A DNA stretch of 37,207 nucleotides from Woeseiaceae bacterium (GCA_028277185.1 JANQGQ010000006.1:1-37207); one strand, 5' to 3'. Positions 23,818-32,045 are shown, numbered from the stretch's first letter. A program made the numbers and translations. Notes: generated by a model from the sequence alone, not told the origin.

Positions 23818-24663
23818 ATGACGCTGGCCAGCTATCTCGCCCGCCGCCGGGTGTTCGAGACCGTGCTCGTGATTTCGCTCATGACCGTGAGCGTCATCGC
23901 CAACGCCGTCCTCGTCACGATCGACCTGCATCGTCAGGGCGAACCGTTCGCACCCTGGCTCCCCTGGGCGCTCGAGGGAACGAGCAGAGTGGCGCTCCTG
24001 ATCGTGTTTCCTGCCCTCCTATGGTTCGACGCCATCGCACCGCTGGACCGTCGGACCTGGGCCCGCTCGGGCTTCCTGCATCTCGTGTTCAGCGTCCTTT
24101 TCTCGCTCGGTCACGTGGGTCTGATGTACGGCATGCGCAAGGCGCTCTGGCCCGTGATGGAGGCCGGCGCCAGCTACCACTGGCCGAACTGGCTGGCGGA
24201 GTTCGGCTACGAATACCTCAAGGATTTCCGCACCTACTTCATGCTGCTGGCCCTGATCTACCTGTATCGCTTCGTGCTCAGGCGGCTGCAGGGCGAGGCG
24301 GAGCTGATCGATGAAGGCAACGACCCTGAGCCGCGCACGAGCGACCGCTTCCTCGTCAGGAAGCTCGGCCGTGAGTTTCTCGTCCGCACTCACGAGATCG
24401 ACTGGGTAGAGGCATCGGGGAACTACGTCAATCTTCACGTCGGGGACCGCGTGTTTCCGCTCCGCGGCACGATGACCGACATAGCCGAGCGGCTGGCCGG
24501 GCACGGTTTCCAGCGCGTCCACCGCAGCGCCATCGTCAATCTGGACAGGGTGACGGAGCTTTCGGCGGCGGACGCCGCGGAAGGCACGGCTCGACTGTCG
24601 AGCGACGTCGTGATCCCCGTCAGCCGGAGCTACCGCAAAACGCTGCGCACCCGCCTGAGCTGA
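23818..24663 (+). CDS. Membrane-anchored LytTR-family transcriptional regulator
   Basis: The 281-residue protein has four predicted transmembrane helices (about 13-35, 53-72, 82-105, 135-155) followed by a cytoplasmic LytTR DNA-binding domain (about 178-278). The domain has the motifs FLVRKLGREFLVRTHEIDWVEASGNYVNLH, FPLRGTMTDIAERL, and FQRVHRSAIVNLDRVTEL. There is no receiver domain, so it is not a classical response regulator: signal perception must be by the membrane part or a partner. It is divergent from the acyltransferase gene and has direct repeats in front of its own start, suggesting autoregulation and control of the acyltransferase. Confidence 0.95.
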   Translation: MTLASYLARRRVFETVLVISLMTVSVIANAVLVTIDLHRQGEPFAPWLPWALEGTSRVALLIVFPALLWFDAIAPLDRRTWARSGFLHLVFSVLFSLGHVGLMYGMRKALWPVMEAGASYHWPNWLAEFGYEYLKDFRTYFMLLALIYLYRFVLRRLQGEAELIDEGNDPEPRTSDRFLVRKLGREFLVRTHEIDWVEASGNYVNLHVGDRVFPLRGTMTDIAERLAGHGFQRVHRSAIVNLDRVTELSAADAAEGTARLSSDVVIPVSRSYRKTLRTRLS

Positions 24664-24696
24664 CGGAAAGCCTCCCTCTTCCGCATCGGTGCCCGG

Positions 24697-25203
24697 CTAC
24701 CAATGACCGGTGCCGGGCTCACCCTTGACCGGACCGACGACATCATCGGTGATCCAGCCGCCGTAGAAACCGCCCGGCTGCGGCCGGACGCGCTCGCCGG
24801 CGACGAAGCAGGCGACGCGGCCCGGGTAGAAGGCCACCCAGTCACGAAGGCTTGCAAACTGCTTGCTGGGGTCCGGATACGACCACGCCACCGGCGTCAG
24901 CGTATCGACCAGCGCGTAGTAGCGCGCCTCGCCCTTCCACTCGCACCAGGATTCGCCCGCAACCGGCTCCAGCGAACCGGCCAGAATGCTCTCCGGCGGC
25001 AGGTAGAACGTCGGTGGACTGGCGGTCTCCAGCACCCGGCGGGCGCGGTCGGTCGACGCGACCAGGGTATTGCCGGCGTAGACCTCCACCCTGCGCGGGT
25101 CGTCCACGAGCACGGGCGGCCGCGGGTAATCCCAGACAGACTCCTGTCCCGGGCCGGGAATCGACGCAAAGTCGGGGCGTTTCGAACCAGTATGCTTCCA
25201 CAT
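24697..25203 (-). CDS. DUF427 domain protein
   Basis: The 168-residue protein matches the DUF427 family: VEVYAGNTLVASTDRARRVLE, TFYLPPESI, CEWKGEARYY and the late WVAFYPGRVACFV are the family's conserved blocks. The fold is a small beta-tent type domain of unknown function, widespread in bacteria and fungi. It is cytoplasmic, with no signal. It converges with the LytTR gene (34-bp gap) and is divergent from the SPFH gene. Confidence 0.9.
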   Translation of the reverse strand: MWKHTGSKRPDFASIPGPGQESVWDYPRPPVLVDDPRRVEVYAGNTLVASTDRARRVLETASPPTFYLPPESILAGSLEPVAGESWCEWKGEARYYALVDTLTPVAWSYPDPSKQFASLRDWVAFYPGRVACFVAGERVRPQPGGFYGGWITDDVVGPVKGEPGTGHW

Positions 25204-25391
25204 CGTCAGTCTTGAGACCGCTTACGTTGCGAGGGTTCCATCTACGCCGGCCATGGTATTGACACACCTGACCGGCATTGCACGACAGCGCTTTGCGAAC
25301 CCGGGAATGCGCTTTAAATCTGCTCTACCGCACCCATATCTCATTGAAATATTAAATAAATTTTCAAGTCACCGCTATCAGGGAGTGCGCA

Positions 25392-26261
25392 GTGAACAAG
25401 CTATTACCCGTAAAGTTCGTTTTGCTTGCCGTCGTGGTCGGCGTCATTCTGTCGACCATGGCCTACACCGTTCAGAGCGGCAACGTCGCCGTGGAAAGAA
25501 CGCTGGGCAAGGTCAATCACACCGAGCAGCTCCAGGGTCTGAACTTCAAGGCGCCCATTCTCACGACGAAGCAGGAGTTCAGCGCCAAGGAGATCGCGAT
25601 CGACATCGACGATCTCAAACCCAAGGCCGCTGACAACCTGTCGCTGCGCGACCTCGACGTGTCGGTCTACTACCGCGTTCCACCCGAGCGCATCTCGGAG
25701 CTGTACGTGAAGTACGCCGCGTCGTCGATGCGCGGCTCGGACGGCGTCTGGCTGCCCGCGTTCGGACTCGTGGTTCGGGAAGCCCGCGCCGCCATCTACG
25801 AGAAAGTCTCCGAAATCGACAGCCTGCAACTGCACAAACAGCGTGAACTCCTGCAGAACGCGGTTCTCGAAGAACTGCAGGGCCGGCTCGAACAATCGGA
25901 TTCGGGGGATATCTTCATCACCCGCGTCGTCGTCCGGGCGCTGAATACGGACCCGAGCATCGAGGCCGCGATCCGTGAGGCCGTCGAAGCCGAGAAGCGC
26001 CTCGAGGCCAAGCAGGTGCAGGTGGAGATTGCGAAGAAGGACGCGGAAATCGAGATCGAACGCGCGAAGGGCATCGCCGAGGCCAACAGCATCATCAACA
26101 AGAGTCTCACCGCGGAGTACCTGCAGCACGAAATCAACAAGGCCCTGCACGAGTTCGCGGAGAACGACGGCAGCGTCGTGGTGATTCCGGCAAATATGCA
26201 GGGCTTCGATCTGATTCTCGACTCGAGTTCCCTGCAGAGGGCGGCCGGCACCGGCAACTAG
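25392..26261 (+). CDS. SPFH/Band 7 (prohibitin-like) membrane protein
   Basis: The 289-residue protein starts at a GTG with GGAG about 7 nt upstream. It has an N-terminal membrane anchor (residues 5-25), the SPFH domain (about 27-190, with GNVAVERTLGKV and the LRDLDVSVYYRVPPE strand), then a charged helical coiled-coil region (190-245, EAEKRLEAKQVQVEIAKKDAEI) and a C-terminal hydrophobic strand. It resembles prohibitin/HflK-C/QmcA relatives that form large ring assemblies in the membrane and organise proteases or lipid domains. It is not obviously hflC, as no hflK or protease neighbour is present. The upstream 190 bp are AT-rich. Confidence 0.9.
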   Translation: MNKLLPVKFVLLAVVVGVILSTMAYTVQSGNVAVERTLGKVNHTEQLQGLNFKAPILTTKQEFSAKEIAIDIDDLKPKAADNLSLRDLDVSVYYRVPPERISELYVKYAASSMRGSDGVWLPAFGLVVREARAAIYEKVSEIDSLQLHKQRELLQNAVLEELQGRLEQSDSGDIFITRVVVRALNTDPSIEAAIREAVEAEKRLEAKQVQVEIAKKDAEIEIERAKGIAEANSIINKSLTAEYLQHEINKALHEFAENDGSVVVIPANMQGFDLILDSSSLQRAAGTGN

Positions 26262-26295
26262 ATCAGGGAGCCGGCGATTCCGCGGCGCCAAACGT

Positions 26296-26325
26296 AAAAG
26301 GGGTCAGGCCGACAGGCCTGACCCC
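26296..26325 (-). terminator. Rho-independent terminator for the Ig-like lipoprotein gene
   Basis: A perfect 11-bp inverted repeat (26300-26310 GGGGTCAGGCC and 26315-26325 GGCCTGACCCC, 4-nt loop) is followed on the minus strand by TTTT (26296-26299). It lies 40 bp beyond the minus-strand stop at 26366. The same sequence style (ggggtcaggc...cctgacccc) recurs in many proteobacterial intergenic regions, so it may also be a REP-like element. Confidence 0.75.
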
Positions 26326-26365
26326 AATAACTCAACCCGGAGGTCGCCGCGAGCGAAAGGCGGTG

Positions 26366-28099
26366 CTAGTCGTTCACGGTAATGAAGAAGCTGCTTACCA
26401 CGCCTCCGGGACTCGTTACCTCGACCGTTAGCGTACCCGAACTCGATTCGGTATCGGCATCGACCAGGACCGGATAGATGAGCGGACTGCCGGGGCTCGT
26501 AATCGGAACGTTGGTGCTGGGCACCGTGAAACTCGTCCCGGTGGCAATGTCCCCGTTGGAAGTCGACAGATCGATATCCGTGCCCGCCGGCATGGGTTGG
26601 CCGTTCACGTCATAGACGTACAGGAACACCTGGACGCCTGCCGTGATCGATCCGACCAGGCTCGACCCGGCGAAGGGCGAGCTGTCCCGGATTTCGATGA
26701 TCGCGCCGCTTCCCGACATCGTCAGTACGAGCGAATCGTCGACGAAGATGTTCCTGCTCGAGCTGCAGACGTTCGTCACGTTCGCATCGTTACAAAGCGC
26801 ACCGTTGTACTCGCCGTCGCCCGCATCGCGGATATTGTTGGAGTTGAAATCGCGAAACTCTTCCACGCCGACATCGTAAATGCCGTCCTCGTCATCGTCG
26901 CGAAACGCCTCGGGTCGATCGGTGAAGTTGTCCGTATCGTCCAGTACGTTGTTGCCGTTGAGATCGGCAAAGCTCTCTTCTCCGATCGCCGTCGCCAGCA
27001 GCGTAACGCGGCCGTCCGACGGACGCGGGGAACTGCTGCGCCACGTAACGGTGCACTGACCCGTCTGGGTAAGGCAGGAGGAGTCGACCTGGCCGCCCTC
27101 GACCGTGAAGAAGATGGCGGTGCCGTCCGGCACGGGATTGTTGAAGCGGTCGGCGGCCAGAATCAGGATTTCGACCTCTGTATTGTCGACGGTCCAGGCC
27201 TCCGGATTCAGCGTCGTAGCGCTCAGGGAGAAGCTATCCTGATCCGCGATGCCGGTCGAGATCACGAGGCTGTCCGACTGCGTATTGATTGAGGTATTGG
27301 CTGTCAGGGACGCCGTCACGCGGACCGACGTCGAGACGGTACCGGAGGTAACGAAAGTCGTGACGAAACCGTTCGCGTCGCTGACGGCCGTGTCGGGGGC
27401 AAGGCTGATCCCGCCGACCGTGCTATTCAGCGAAAAACTGACGTCCTGATTGGGTGCCGGGTTACCCTGGGTATCCAGCACCCTGAACTGAACGGCAGAC
27501 GACTCCTCCAGGCCGAAGCCCCGGATGCCGATATTTGTAGGCGTTGCAGATTCGAATTGCAGGCTGCCGATGACTGGCGGCTGCACCGTTATGGTGGCTG
27601 ATGCCGAAATCGCGGTCGCACCCGGCGTTGCGGTTGCGGTTATCGTGTCACCGCCGGAGCAGCCCGTCGCCAGGTAATTGGACTGCGCCGTACCGCTGAC
27701 CGTATCTACCGGCGAATCGAGGGTAGCCTGGCCCGTCGCCGCGCAGGAACTGGTGAACGTGACAGAGACGGACTGCGTGTACGGATTACCGTCCGCATCG
27801 ACGAAGCTGGCGGTAACGACGGTTGTTCCACCCGCCGATATCGAATCCAGACCCAATGCAAGGGCGCCCTCGGTGAAGGTACCCCCGCTCGTGTTGCCGA
27901 TTCGAACGTCGCCCGTCGGCGTGCCGCCGCCACCCGTACCGCCGCCGCCGGTGCCACCGCCCCCGGTGCCACCGCCGCCCGAGCCACTACCAGAAAACGA
28001 TTCACCGCCGGATGAACTGCATCCGGCAAGCGACAGTGCGGCAAGGGAGGCGATAAAAGGCAGATACCCTGTCTTTCGTTTGGTAGTGCTGGAAAACAT
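26366..28099 (-). CDS. Ig-like-domain surface lipoprotein with acidic EF-hand-like loops
   Basis: The 577-residue lipoprotein has lipobox LAGC (Cys27), a Gly-rich tether (residues 41-60 are four GGGGT units), then several bacterial Ig-like (Big_1-type) domains: about 65-172, 178-282, 288-378 and 455-577, each with the VxxTVxVxDxxGNPVP pattern. An insertion at about 379-430 contains three acidic loops (DLNGNNVLDD, DDDEDGIYD, DFNSNNIRDAGDGE) like dockerin or thrombospondin type-3 calcium sites. Such proteins act as adhesins or surface spacers. The paired cysteines (119/147, 342/349) suggest disulfides. A hairpin terminator follows. The function is unknown. Confidence 0.88.
   Translation of the reverse strand: MFSSTTKRKTGYLPFIASLAALSLAGCSSSGGESFSGSGSGGGGTGGGGTGGGGTGGGGTPTGDVRIGNTSGGTFTEGALALGLDSISAGGTTVVTASFVDADGNPYTQSVSVTFTSSCAATGQATLDSPVDTVSGTAQSNYLATGCSGGDTITATATPGATAISASATITVQPPVIGSLQFESATPTNIGIRGFGLEESSAVQFRVLDTQGNPAPNQDVSFSLNSTVGGISLAPDTAVSDANGFVTTFVTSGTVSTSVRVTASLTANTSINTQSDSLVISTGIADQDSFSLSATTLNPEAWTVDNTEVEILILAADRFNNPVPDGTAIFFTVEGGQVDSSCLTQTGQCTVTWRSSSPRPSDGRVTLLATAIGEESFADLNGNNVLDDTDNFTDRPEAFRDDDEDGIYDVGVEEFRDFNSNNIRDAGDGEYNGALCNDANVTNVCSSSRNIFVDDSLVLTMSGSGAIIEIRDSSPFAGSSLVGSITAGVQVFLYVYDVNGQPMPAGTDIDLSTSNGDIATGTSFTVPSTNVPITSPGSPLIYPVLVDADTESSSGTLTVEVTSPGGVVSSFFITVND
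27920..27979 (-). repeat. 15-bp coding tandem repeat (GGGGT x4) in the lipoprotein tether
   Basis: Four near-identical 15-bp units encode GGGGT four times at residues 41-60 of the Ig-like lipoprotein. They begin 13 residues after the lipidated Cys27. Such low-complexity units are prone to slipped-strand length change, which would vary the tether length without shifting the frame. Confidence 0.85.
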
Positions 28100-28498
28100 A
28101 GCAGCGATCCTTCCTCGGGTTGAGCTAATAGGGCCGGTACGGCCCGCAACACCCTATCCGCAAAATAGTGCCTGATTTAACAAAATATTGCAGGCGCTAT
28201 TTGCACTAAATTGTCAGATTAGTCAATACGCCTTCCGCGTCGCCCGGCAGAACCGAAACGGCCCAATTCTGCCCGGGCTCCGTCAAACTGCTTGCCGTGA
28301 GAGTGCCGCGATCCAACCCGCAAGAGCCCTCACTTGACGTAAGCTATCGGCCAGCATAGTGACAGCATCGCTTTCACTGCACCGTGACCGAGTTCATATA
28401 ATGAATGGACCGGCGGACGCGGGCCCGAGCCCCAGCTACGGCGGTCCCGCGGCTCGTTGCGGCTATACTGCGCGGAGTCGCAAACTTGGGAACCGTCA
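28100..28498. promoter_or_regulatory. 399-bp divergent regulatory region
   Basis: This gap feeds the Ig-like lipoprotein (leftward) and the exported Rossmann gene (rightward). On the minus strand TTGACT (28221-28226) and CAAATA (28198-28203) are 17 bp apart. On the plus strand TTCACT (28373-28378) and a perfect TATAAT (28397-28402) are 18 bp apart, and TTGACG (28334-28339) with TAGTGA (28357-28362) is a weaker second option. An inverted repeat GGGCCG-GTA-CGGCCC (28131-28145) lies in the leftward leader. No gene is apparent here. Confidence 0.55.
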
Positions 28499-29197
28499 AT
28501 GTCGCTCCGCCTCGTCTTCATCCTGTCATTAGTCGTTCTCCACCCGGGCCCCGCCACGGCCGAATACAGGATCGCCATGATCGGCACCGGGGACGTCGGC
28601 AGCGCGCTCGGGCCGGTGTTCGCGGCGCAAGGCCACACGGTCGTATACGGCTCCCGCAACCCCGACCGCGACAAGGTAAGGGAACTCGTCGCCCGAACCG
28701 GAAACGGCGCCTCGGCGGCTTCGCAGCGCGACGCGGCGCGGGACGCCGACATCGTCGTCCTCGCGGTGCCGCCTCTGCTCGTGGAGGACATCACGAGCAA
28801 TCTCGGCGACCTGGACGGCAAGATCGTGATCGATCCGACGAACCCCATGACGCTCGTCGACGGCCGCTTCGAACGAGCCATCGATTTCGACACCTCGAAT
28901 ACCGAGATCATCCAACAGGCCGCTCCGGGCTCCCGGGTGGTCAAGGCATTCAGCACGATCAGCTGGCAGACGATGGTCGATCCGTCGCTTGCCGGCGGTC
29001 CGGTGTCGGTCCCGCTTGCCGGGGACGATGCCGCGGCGAAAGCGACCGTGGCCGGACTCATCGAGGCCATGGGGATCGAAGCCATCGACGTCGGCGAGGC
29101 GCGGGACGCGCGCTACGTCGAAGCGCTTCTGCTGCTCTGGATCAACAATCGCTTTTCGGATCGCCCGGCGTTCGACTACCATCTCCGGCGACTGTAG
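28499..29197 (+). CDS. Exported NADP-binding Rossmann protein (F420-dependent NADP oxidoreductase-like)
   Basis: The ATG at 28499 gives 232 residues. Residues 1-21 look like a Sec signal peptide (hydrophobic LVFILSLVVL, cleavage after ATA). The mature protein begins with a Rossmann fold: RIAMIGTGDVGSALGPVFA, then VVYGSRNPDR (Arg after Ser, NADP-type) and DIVVLAVPP, all typical of the F420_oxidored/6-PGDH-like family. NADP-binding domains are normally cytoplasmic, so the signal peptide is odd. If it is not cleaved, the protein may be membrane-tethered. It precedes the rhomboid gene by 8 bp and is probably co-transcribed with it. The substrate is unknown. Confidence 0.85.
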   Translation: MSLRLVFILSLVVLHPGPATAEYRIAMIGTGDVGSALGPVFAAQGHTVVYGSRNPDRDKVRELVARTGNGASAASQRDAARDADIVVLAVPPLLVEDITSNLGDLDGKIVIDPTNPMTLVDGRFERAIDFDTSNTEIIQQAAPGSRVVKAFSTISWQTMVDPSLAGGPVSVPLAGDDAAAKATVAGLIEAMGIEAIDVGEARDARYVEALLLLWINNRFSDRPAFDYHLRRL

Positions 29198-29205
29198 GAA
29201 GGTCA

Positions 29206-29799
29206 TTGAATAATCTGGAATCCCCCGCCGCGGCGTTGCTCTTCGGCGTCACTCTCGCAGTGAGCCTGCTGGCGCTGTACCGCATGCCCGGGCTGATCGG
29301 CCGGTTCGTGATGCGCCCCTACTTCGTCGCTCGCGGCAAGCAAGTCGAAACCGTCGTCACGAGCGGTTTCGTGCACGGCGATCTCGGGCACCTGCTGTTC
29401 AACATGGTGACGTTTTACTTCTTTGCGTTCACGCTCGAGCGAATCCTCGGTACGCCGGCCTTCGTCGTCCTCTATTTCGCGGCGCTCGTGCTGTCGAGCG
29501 TCTGTTCCATCGCGAAGGAACGCAACAACCCGCAGTACGCAACGCTGGGCGCTTCGGGTGCCATTTCGGCGGTGCTTTTCGCCTACATCCTCTACGAGCC
29601 GTTTTCGACGCTGGTCATCTTTCCGATACCGATACCGATTCCTGCGTTCGTATTCGCGATCGCCTACATCGCCTATTCGGTCTGGGCGTCGAAGAACGGC
29701 CGCGACAACATCAACCACGACGCTCATCTCTGCGGTGCGGTGACCGGCGTCGGCTTCGTCCTGATCACGGATCCCGCGGCCCTCGGCCGCCTGCTGTAG
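29206..29799 (+). CDS. Rhomboid family intramembrane serine protease
   Basis: The 197-residue, six-helix rhomboid has catalytic Ser117 in LGASGAISAV and His174 in NHDAHLCGAVTG, plus the oxyanion-side HGDLGHLLFN (His62, Asn66). It cleaves transmembrane substrates in the inner membrane. The start is a TTG at 29206, supported by AGGAAGG a few bases upstream. The frame remains open far upstream, but that longer version would overlap the preceding gene entirely. It sits 8 bp after the exported Rossmann gene. The substrate is unknown. Confidence 0.93.
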   Translation: MNNLESPAAALLFGVTLAVSLLALYRMPGLIGRFVMRPYFVARGKQVETVVTSGFVHGDLGHLLFNMVTFYFFAFTLERILGTPAFVVLYFAALVLSSVCSIAKERNNPQYATLGASGAISAVLFAYILYEPFSTLVIFPIPIPIPAFVFAIAYIAYSVWASKNGRDNINHDAHLCGAVTGVGFVLITDPAALGRLL

Positions 29800-29917
29800 C
29801 GCGGTTTCAGCCCCAAGCCACTGAGCACCCTTGATTTTCCCCGGCGATGCGCCATTATTATCGGTACCGGTAGCACGGCACCCCGCCCCTCCGGGGACCC
29901 GAACAGGAGATCGCGAC

Positions 29918-30136
29918 ATGGCAGTCAATGCGCGCAACTACCGCGGCGTCGGTATCCGCGACAAGCGGCTCAGAAAGCTCAGCGGCGAAGCCGCGCGTGC
30001 GCTCGTCGGCGACGTCAAGCGCAGCAGCGAGGAGATCGCCAACGGCGCCGCCGTCTCCGGGGCAGCCAGCGCCATCAAGGTCCGCTACCCGGACGGCAAG
30101 ATGGTCAGACTCCAGATCGACACCGTCAAGAAATAG
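29918..30136 (+). CDS. Small basic conserved-looking protein, unknown function
   Basis: The 72-residue basic protein begins MAVNARNYRGVGIRDKRL, with an AGGAGA ribosome site before the ATG at 29918. There is a short charged helix in the middle (LSGEAARALVGDVKRSSEE) and a beta-hairpin-like end (AIKVRYPDGKMVRLQIDTV). There is no signal peptide and no cysteine. I do not recognise a family. It lies 21 bp upstream of the membrane-protein gene and is probably co-transcribed with it. A nucleic-acid-binding role would fit the charge but is a guess. Confidence 0.7.
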   Translation: MAVNARNYRGVGIRDKRLRKLSGEAARALVGDVKRSSEEIANGAAVSGAASAIKVRYPDGKMVRLQIDTVKK

Positions 30137-30157
30137 CGCCGACCCGGCGGACGCCGC

Positions 30158-31000
30158 ATGTCCGGGCTCGTCCTAAGCGCCGTCGTCCTGCTGGCCATCC
30201 TCCTGCCGGGACTGCTCGTACAGATCAGCTTCAATCGCGCCACATCGCGCTGGGACGCGACCTATACATTCGACCCGGGCACCGTTCAGGCGCTTCTGTT
30301 CGCCATCCCGCTGTCGCTGCCCTTCCACGCCGTCTGGGGTGCGCTCGTTGCCATCGCGGACACGCTGTTCGCAACCGGCACGCTGAACTACGCGATGCTC
30401 CTGGCCGCGCTGGATACGCCATCGCGTGCACCGGACACCATCGGCGTCACACTGTTGTGGCAGCTCAGCGCATATGTGTGGTCGCAGGTGCTGGTCGCCT
30501 TCTTCGTCGGTCCGTCGATTGCGCTGTTCCTGCAGCAACGCGGCTGGGACAAATACATAGCGCTGACGTCGAAAGCCGGCAGCTGGCACGCGCGGCTGCG
30601 ATACCCGCCGGACGACCCGGCCGGCATCATCCTTTCCCTGACCGTCGACCTCGGTCAGAAGACTTATCTGTACTTCGGCCTGCTGAAGGACTACGAAGTG
30701 ACCCCCGACGGCAAGCTGGCCCGCGTCGAACTGGAAGGTGCCAAGCGCCGTCCGGTCGACGACGGAACCACGTACGACATCCCCGGCGAAGTCCTCGTCG
30801 TCGATTGCGCCGACGTCAGGACGCTCGATATCGACTACCTGTACATCGTGGACGAGGAAGAAATCGAGGACGCTCTGTTCGACGACGACGAGGAAACCTT
30901 CGTCGAACTTGCCGATGAAGCTGAGCCGGAGGAACGCGGGCGCACGGGAACGCCCTGGTGGACACGGCAGCCTTACGCGCCCGATCCCGGCCTGGAGTGA
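30158..31000 (+). CDS. Membrane protein with acidic cytoplasmic domain, possibly DUF6338-like
   Basis: The 280-residue protein has transmembrane segments near 4-22, 44-66, 75-95 and 103-128, followed by a soluble domain (about 140-215, TYLYFGLLKDYEVTPDGKLARVELEG) and a strongly acidic tail (VDEEEIEDALFDDDEETFVELADEAEPEE). The N-terminal membrane layout and the SH3-like strand region recall DUF6338 proteins, but the match is not certain. The last 28 bp overlap the end of the convergent membrane-protein gene. The function is unknown. Confidence 0.75.
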   Translation: MSGLVLSAVVLLAILLPGLLVQISFNRATSRWDATYTFDPGTVQALLFAIPLSLPFHAVWGALVAIADTLFATGTLNYAMLLAALDTPSRAPDTIGVTLLWQLSAYVWSQVLVAFFVGPSIALFLQQRGWDKYIALTSKAGSWHARLRYPPDDPAGIILSLTVDLGQKTYLYFGLLKDYEVTPDGKLARVELEGAKRRPVDDGTTYDIPGEVLVVDCADVRTLDIDYLYIVDEEEIEDALFDDDEETFVELADEAEPEERGRTGTPWWTRQPYAPDPGLE

Positions 31001-31635
31001 GGTTCAAGCTTGCGCAGCATCAGACCGACAGCAACCCACCAAAGCGCCAGCGCGGCTTCCAACACGAAAACGGGCACCGGTCCGATCAGATCGGGATACG
31101 AACTAACGACCGATCCCGCCGCGACAACAAGGCCCGTATAGCCAAGTGCCGGCCACCACATCGAAGCCTTGAGCATCGCCAGGGCCCACAACGCTGTCGC
31201 CGCAGCGAACACAAGCGCCACGAGATGGTAGCCACCGAAGTACAGCGACGCGAGCAGCTCGGCATCCTCCGCTCGCGTGAGGGACATACCGTGGATCGGA
31301 TACACGAAACGCCCTTGCACTATGCCAAGCAAAAGGCAGACAACGCACCCGGCGAGGAGCAGCATGCTGCCCGCCGTGGTTTTGGCCGGAGCCAGCGTCG
31401 CGAACGATTGCTGGACACCGTAGAGACCCGCCAGGAGGAGCGCGGCACCGATCACAAGCGCTTCGTTGCTCAACATCATCGTCACTCGGGCAGCGTCGAT
31501 CCACTCGAGGATCCCGGCTCCGGTCGACGGAGGCGGACCGGCCAGGAGCGCAGTTACGGCGCGGCCGAAGAAGCACGCGCCCCCGAGCGCAAGGCACCAG
31601 GCGTAGGCTGAGGTTCTGGGAGTACCGGAGTTCAT
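30973..31635 (-). CDS. Membrane protein, DUF4386-like
   Basis: The product is a membrane protein with about six helices and 220 residues if the ATG at 31635 is used (an ATG at 31653 adds six residues). The pattern of helices, with GALLLAGLYGVQ-type turns and a large loop containing VYPIHGMSLTRAEDAELLASLYFGGYH, resembles DUF4386 proteins, a family of unknown function common near environmental-stress genes. It overlaps the 3' end of the convergent gene by 28 bp. To its right begins the AT-richer, decayed region. Confidence 0.7.
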   Translation of the reverse strand: MNSGTPRTSAYAWCLALGGACFFGRAVTALLAGPPPSTGAGILEWIDAARVTMMLSNEALVIGAALLLAGLYGVQQSFATLAPAKTTAGSMLLLAGCVVCLLLGIVQGRFVYPIHGMSLTRAEDAELLASLYFGGYHLVALVFAAATALWALAMLKASMWWPALGYTGLVVAAGSVVSSYPDLIGPVPVFVLEAALALWWVAVGLMLRKLEPHSRPGSGA

Positions 31636-31653
31636 CGTGGCAAGGTTAGTCAC

Positions 31654-31858
31654 TAAGCTCCACTGCAGCCAGTTGGCCGCCAGACTGCGAGACGCACTCT
31701 GATGCTCACACGTATACCGCTTAAGGTCTGCGCTGGTCTCACGCCGCGGTAAAGCTCCCCCCGGACGACATCCTGACGATCACCGATGACCATCGGACAG
31801 CTTAGGCCATTGCCGCTGTAGAGACATATGTGCATCCAAGTATCCATTTAACGCTCCA
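31654..31858. other. Intergenic, no gene recognised
   Basis: Start of the AT-richer region. A plus-strand stretch near 31764 reads DDILTITDDH, similar in style to the Ig-like remnant that follows at 31859, but stops close on it. It may belong to the same decayed gene. No promoter or RNA structure was recognised. Confidence 0.4.
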
Positions 31859-32045
31859 AACGACACGTTGACGATTACGTCGGTGAGCAAGCCGTGGAAC
31901 GACAATACGACACTCTAATTCGACTCAGATACGGGTGACAGTAACGTCGCCCGGGGCAGCGACGTTTTCGTACGCGGGGTCCGATGGAAACGGCGGTACG
32001 GACGTCGGAGTTGTGACGTTCACCGTAGCCGGTGGCGGAGATTGA
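31859..32045 (+). pseudogene. Remnant of a cadherin/VCBS-type repeat of a surface adhesin
   Basis: Frame 31859-31918 reads PNDTLTITSVSKPWNDNTTL and hits TAA. After a frameshift the frame with GTG at 31935 reads VTVTSPGAATFSYAGSDGNG, then GTDVGVVTFTVAGGG, and ends at TGA 32043-32045. These are the first and last strands of the Ig/cadherin-like repeat (D-x-LTITSVS-P and ATFSYxxSDGxGGTD...VTFTV) found in large RTX and BapA-like adhesins. Only part of a repeat is left, broken by a stop and frame change, with no start and no signal peptide. It is probably the last repeat of a lost adhesin gene. Confidence 0.65.

Noticed and set aside
27920..27979. CRISPR-like or minisatellite array
   Set aside because: Repeats are 15 bp, contiguous without spacers, and in frame coding GGGGT. 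It is a protein tether, not an array.
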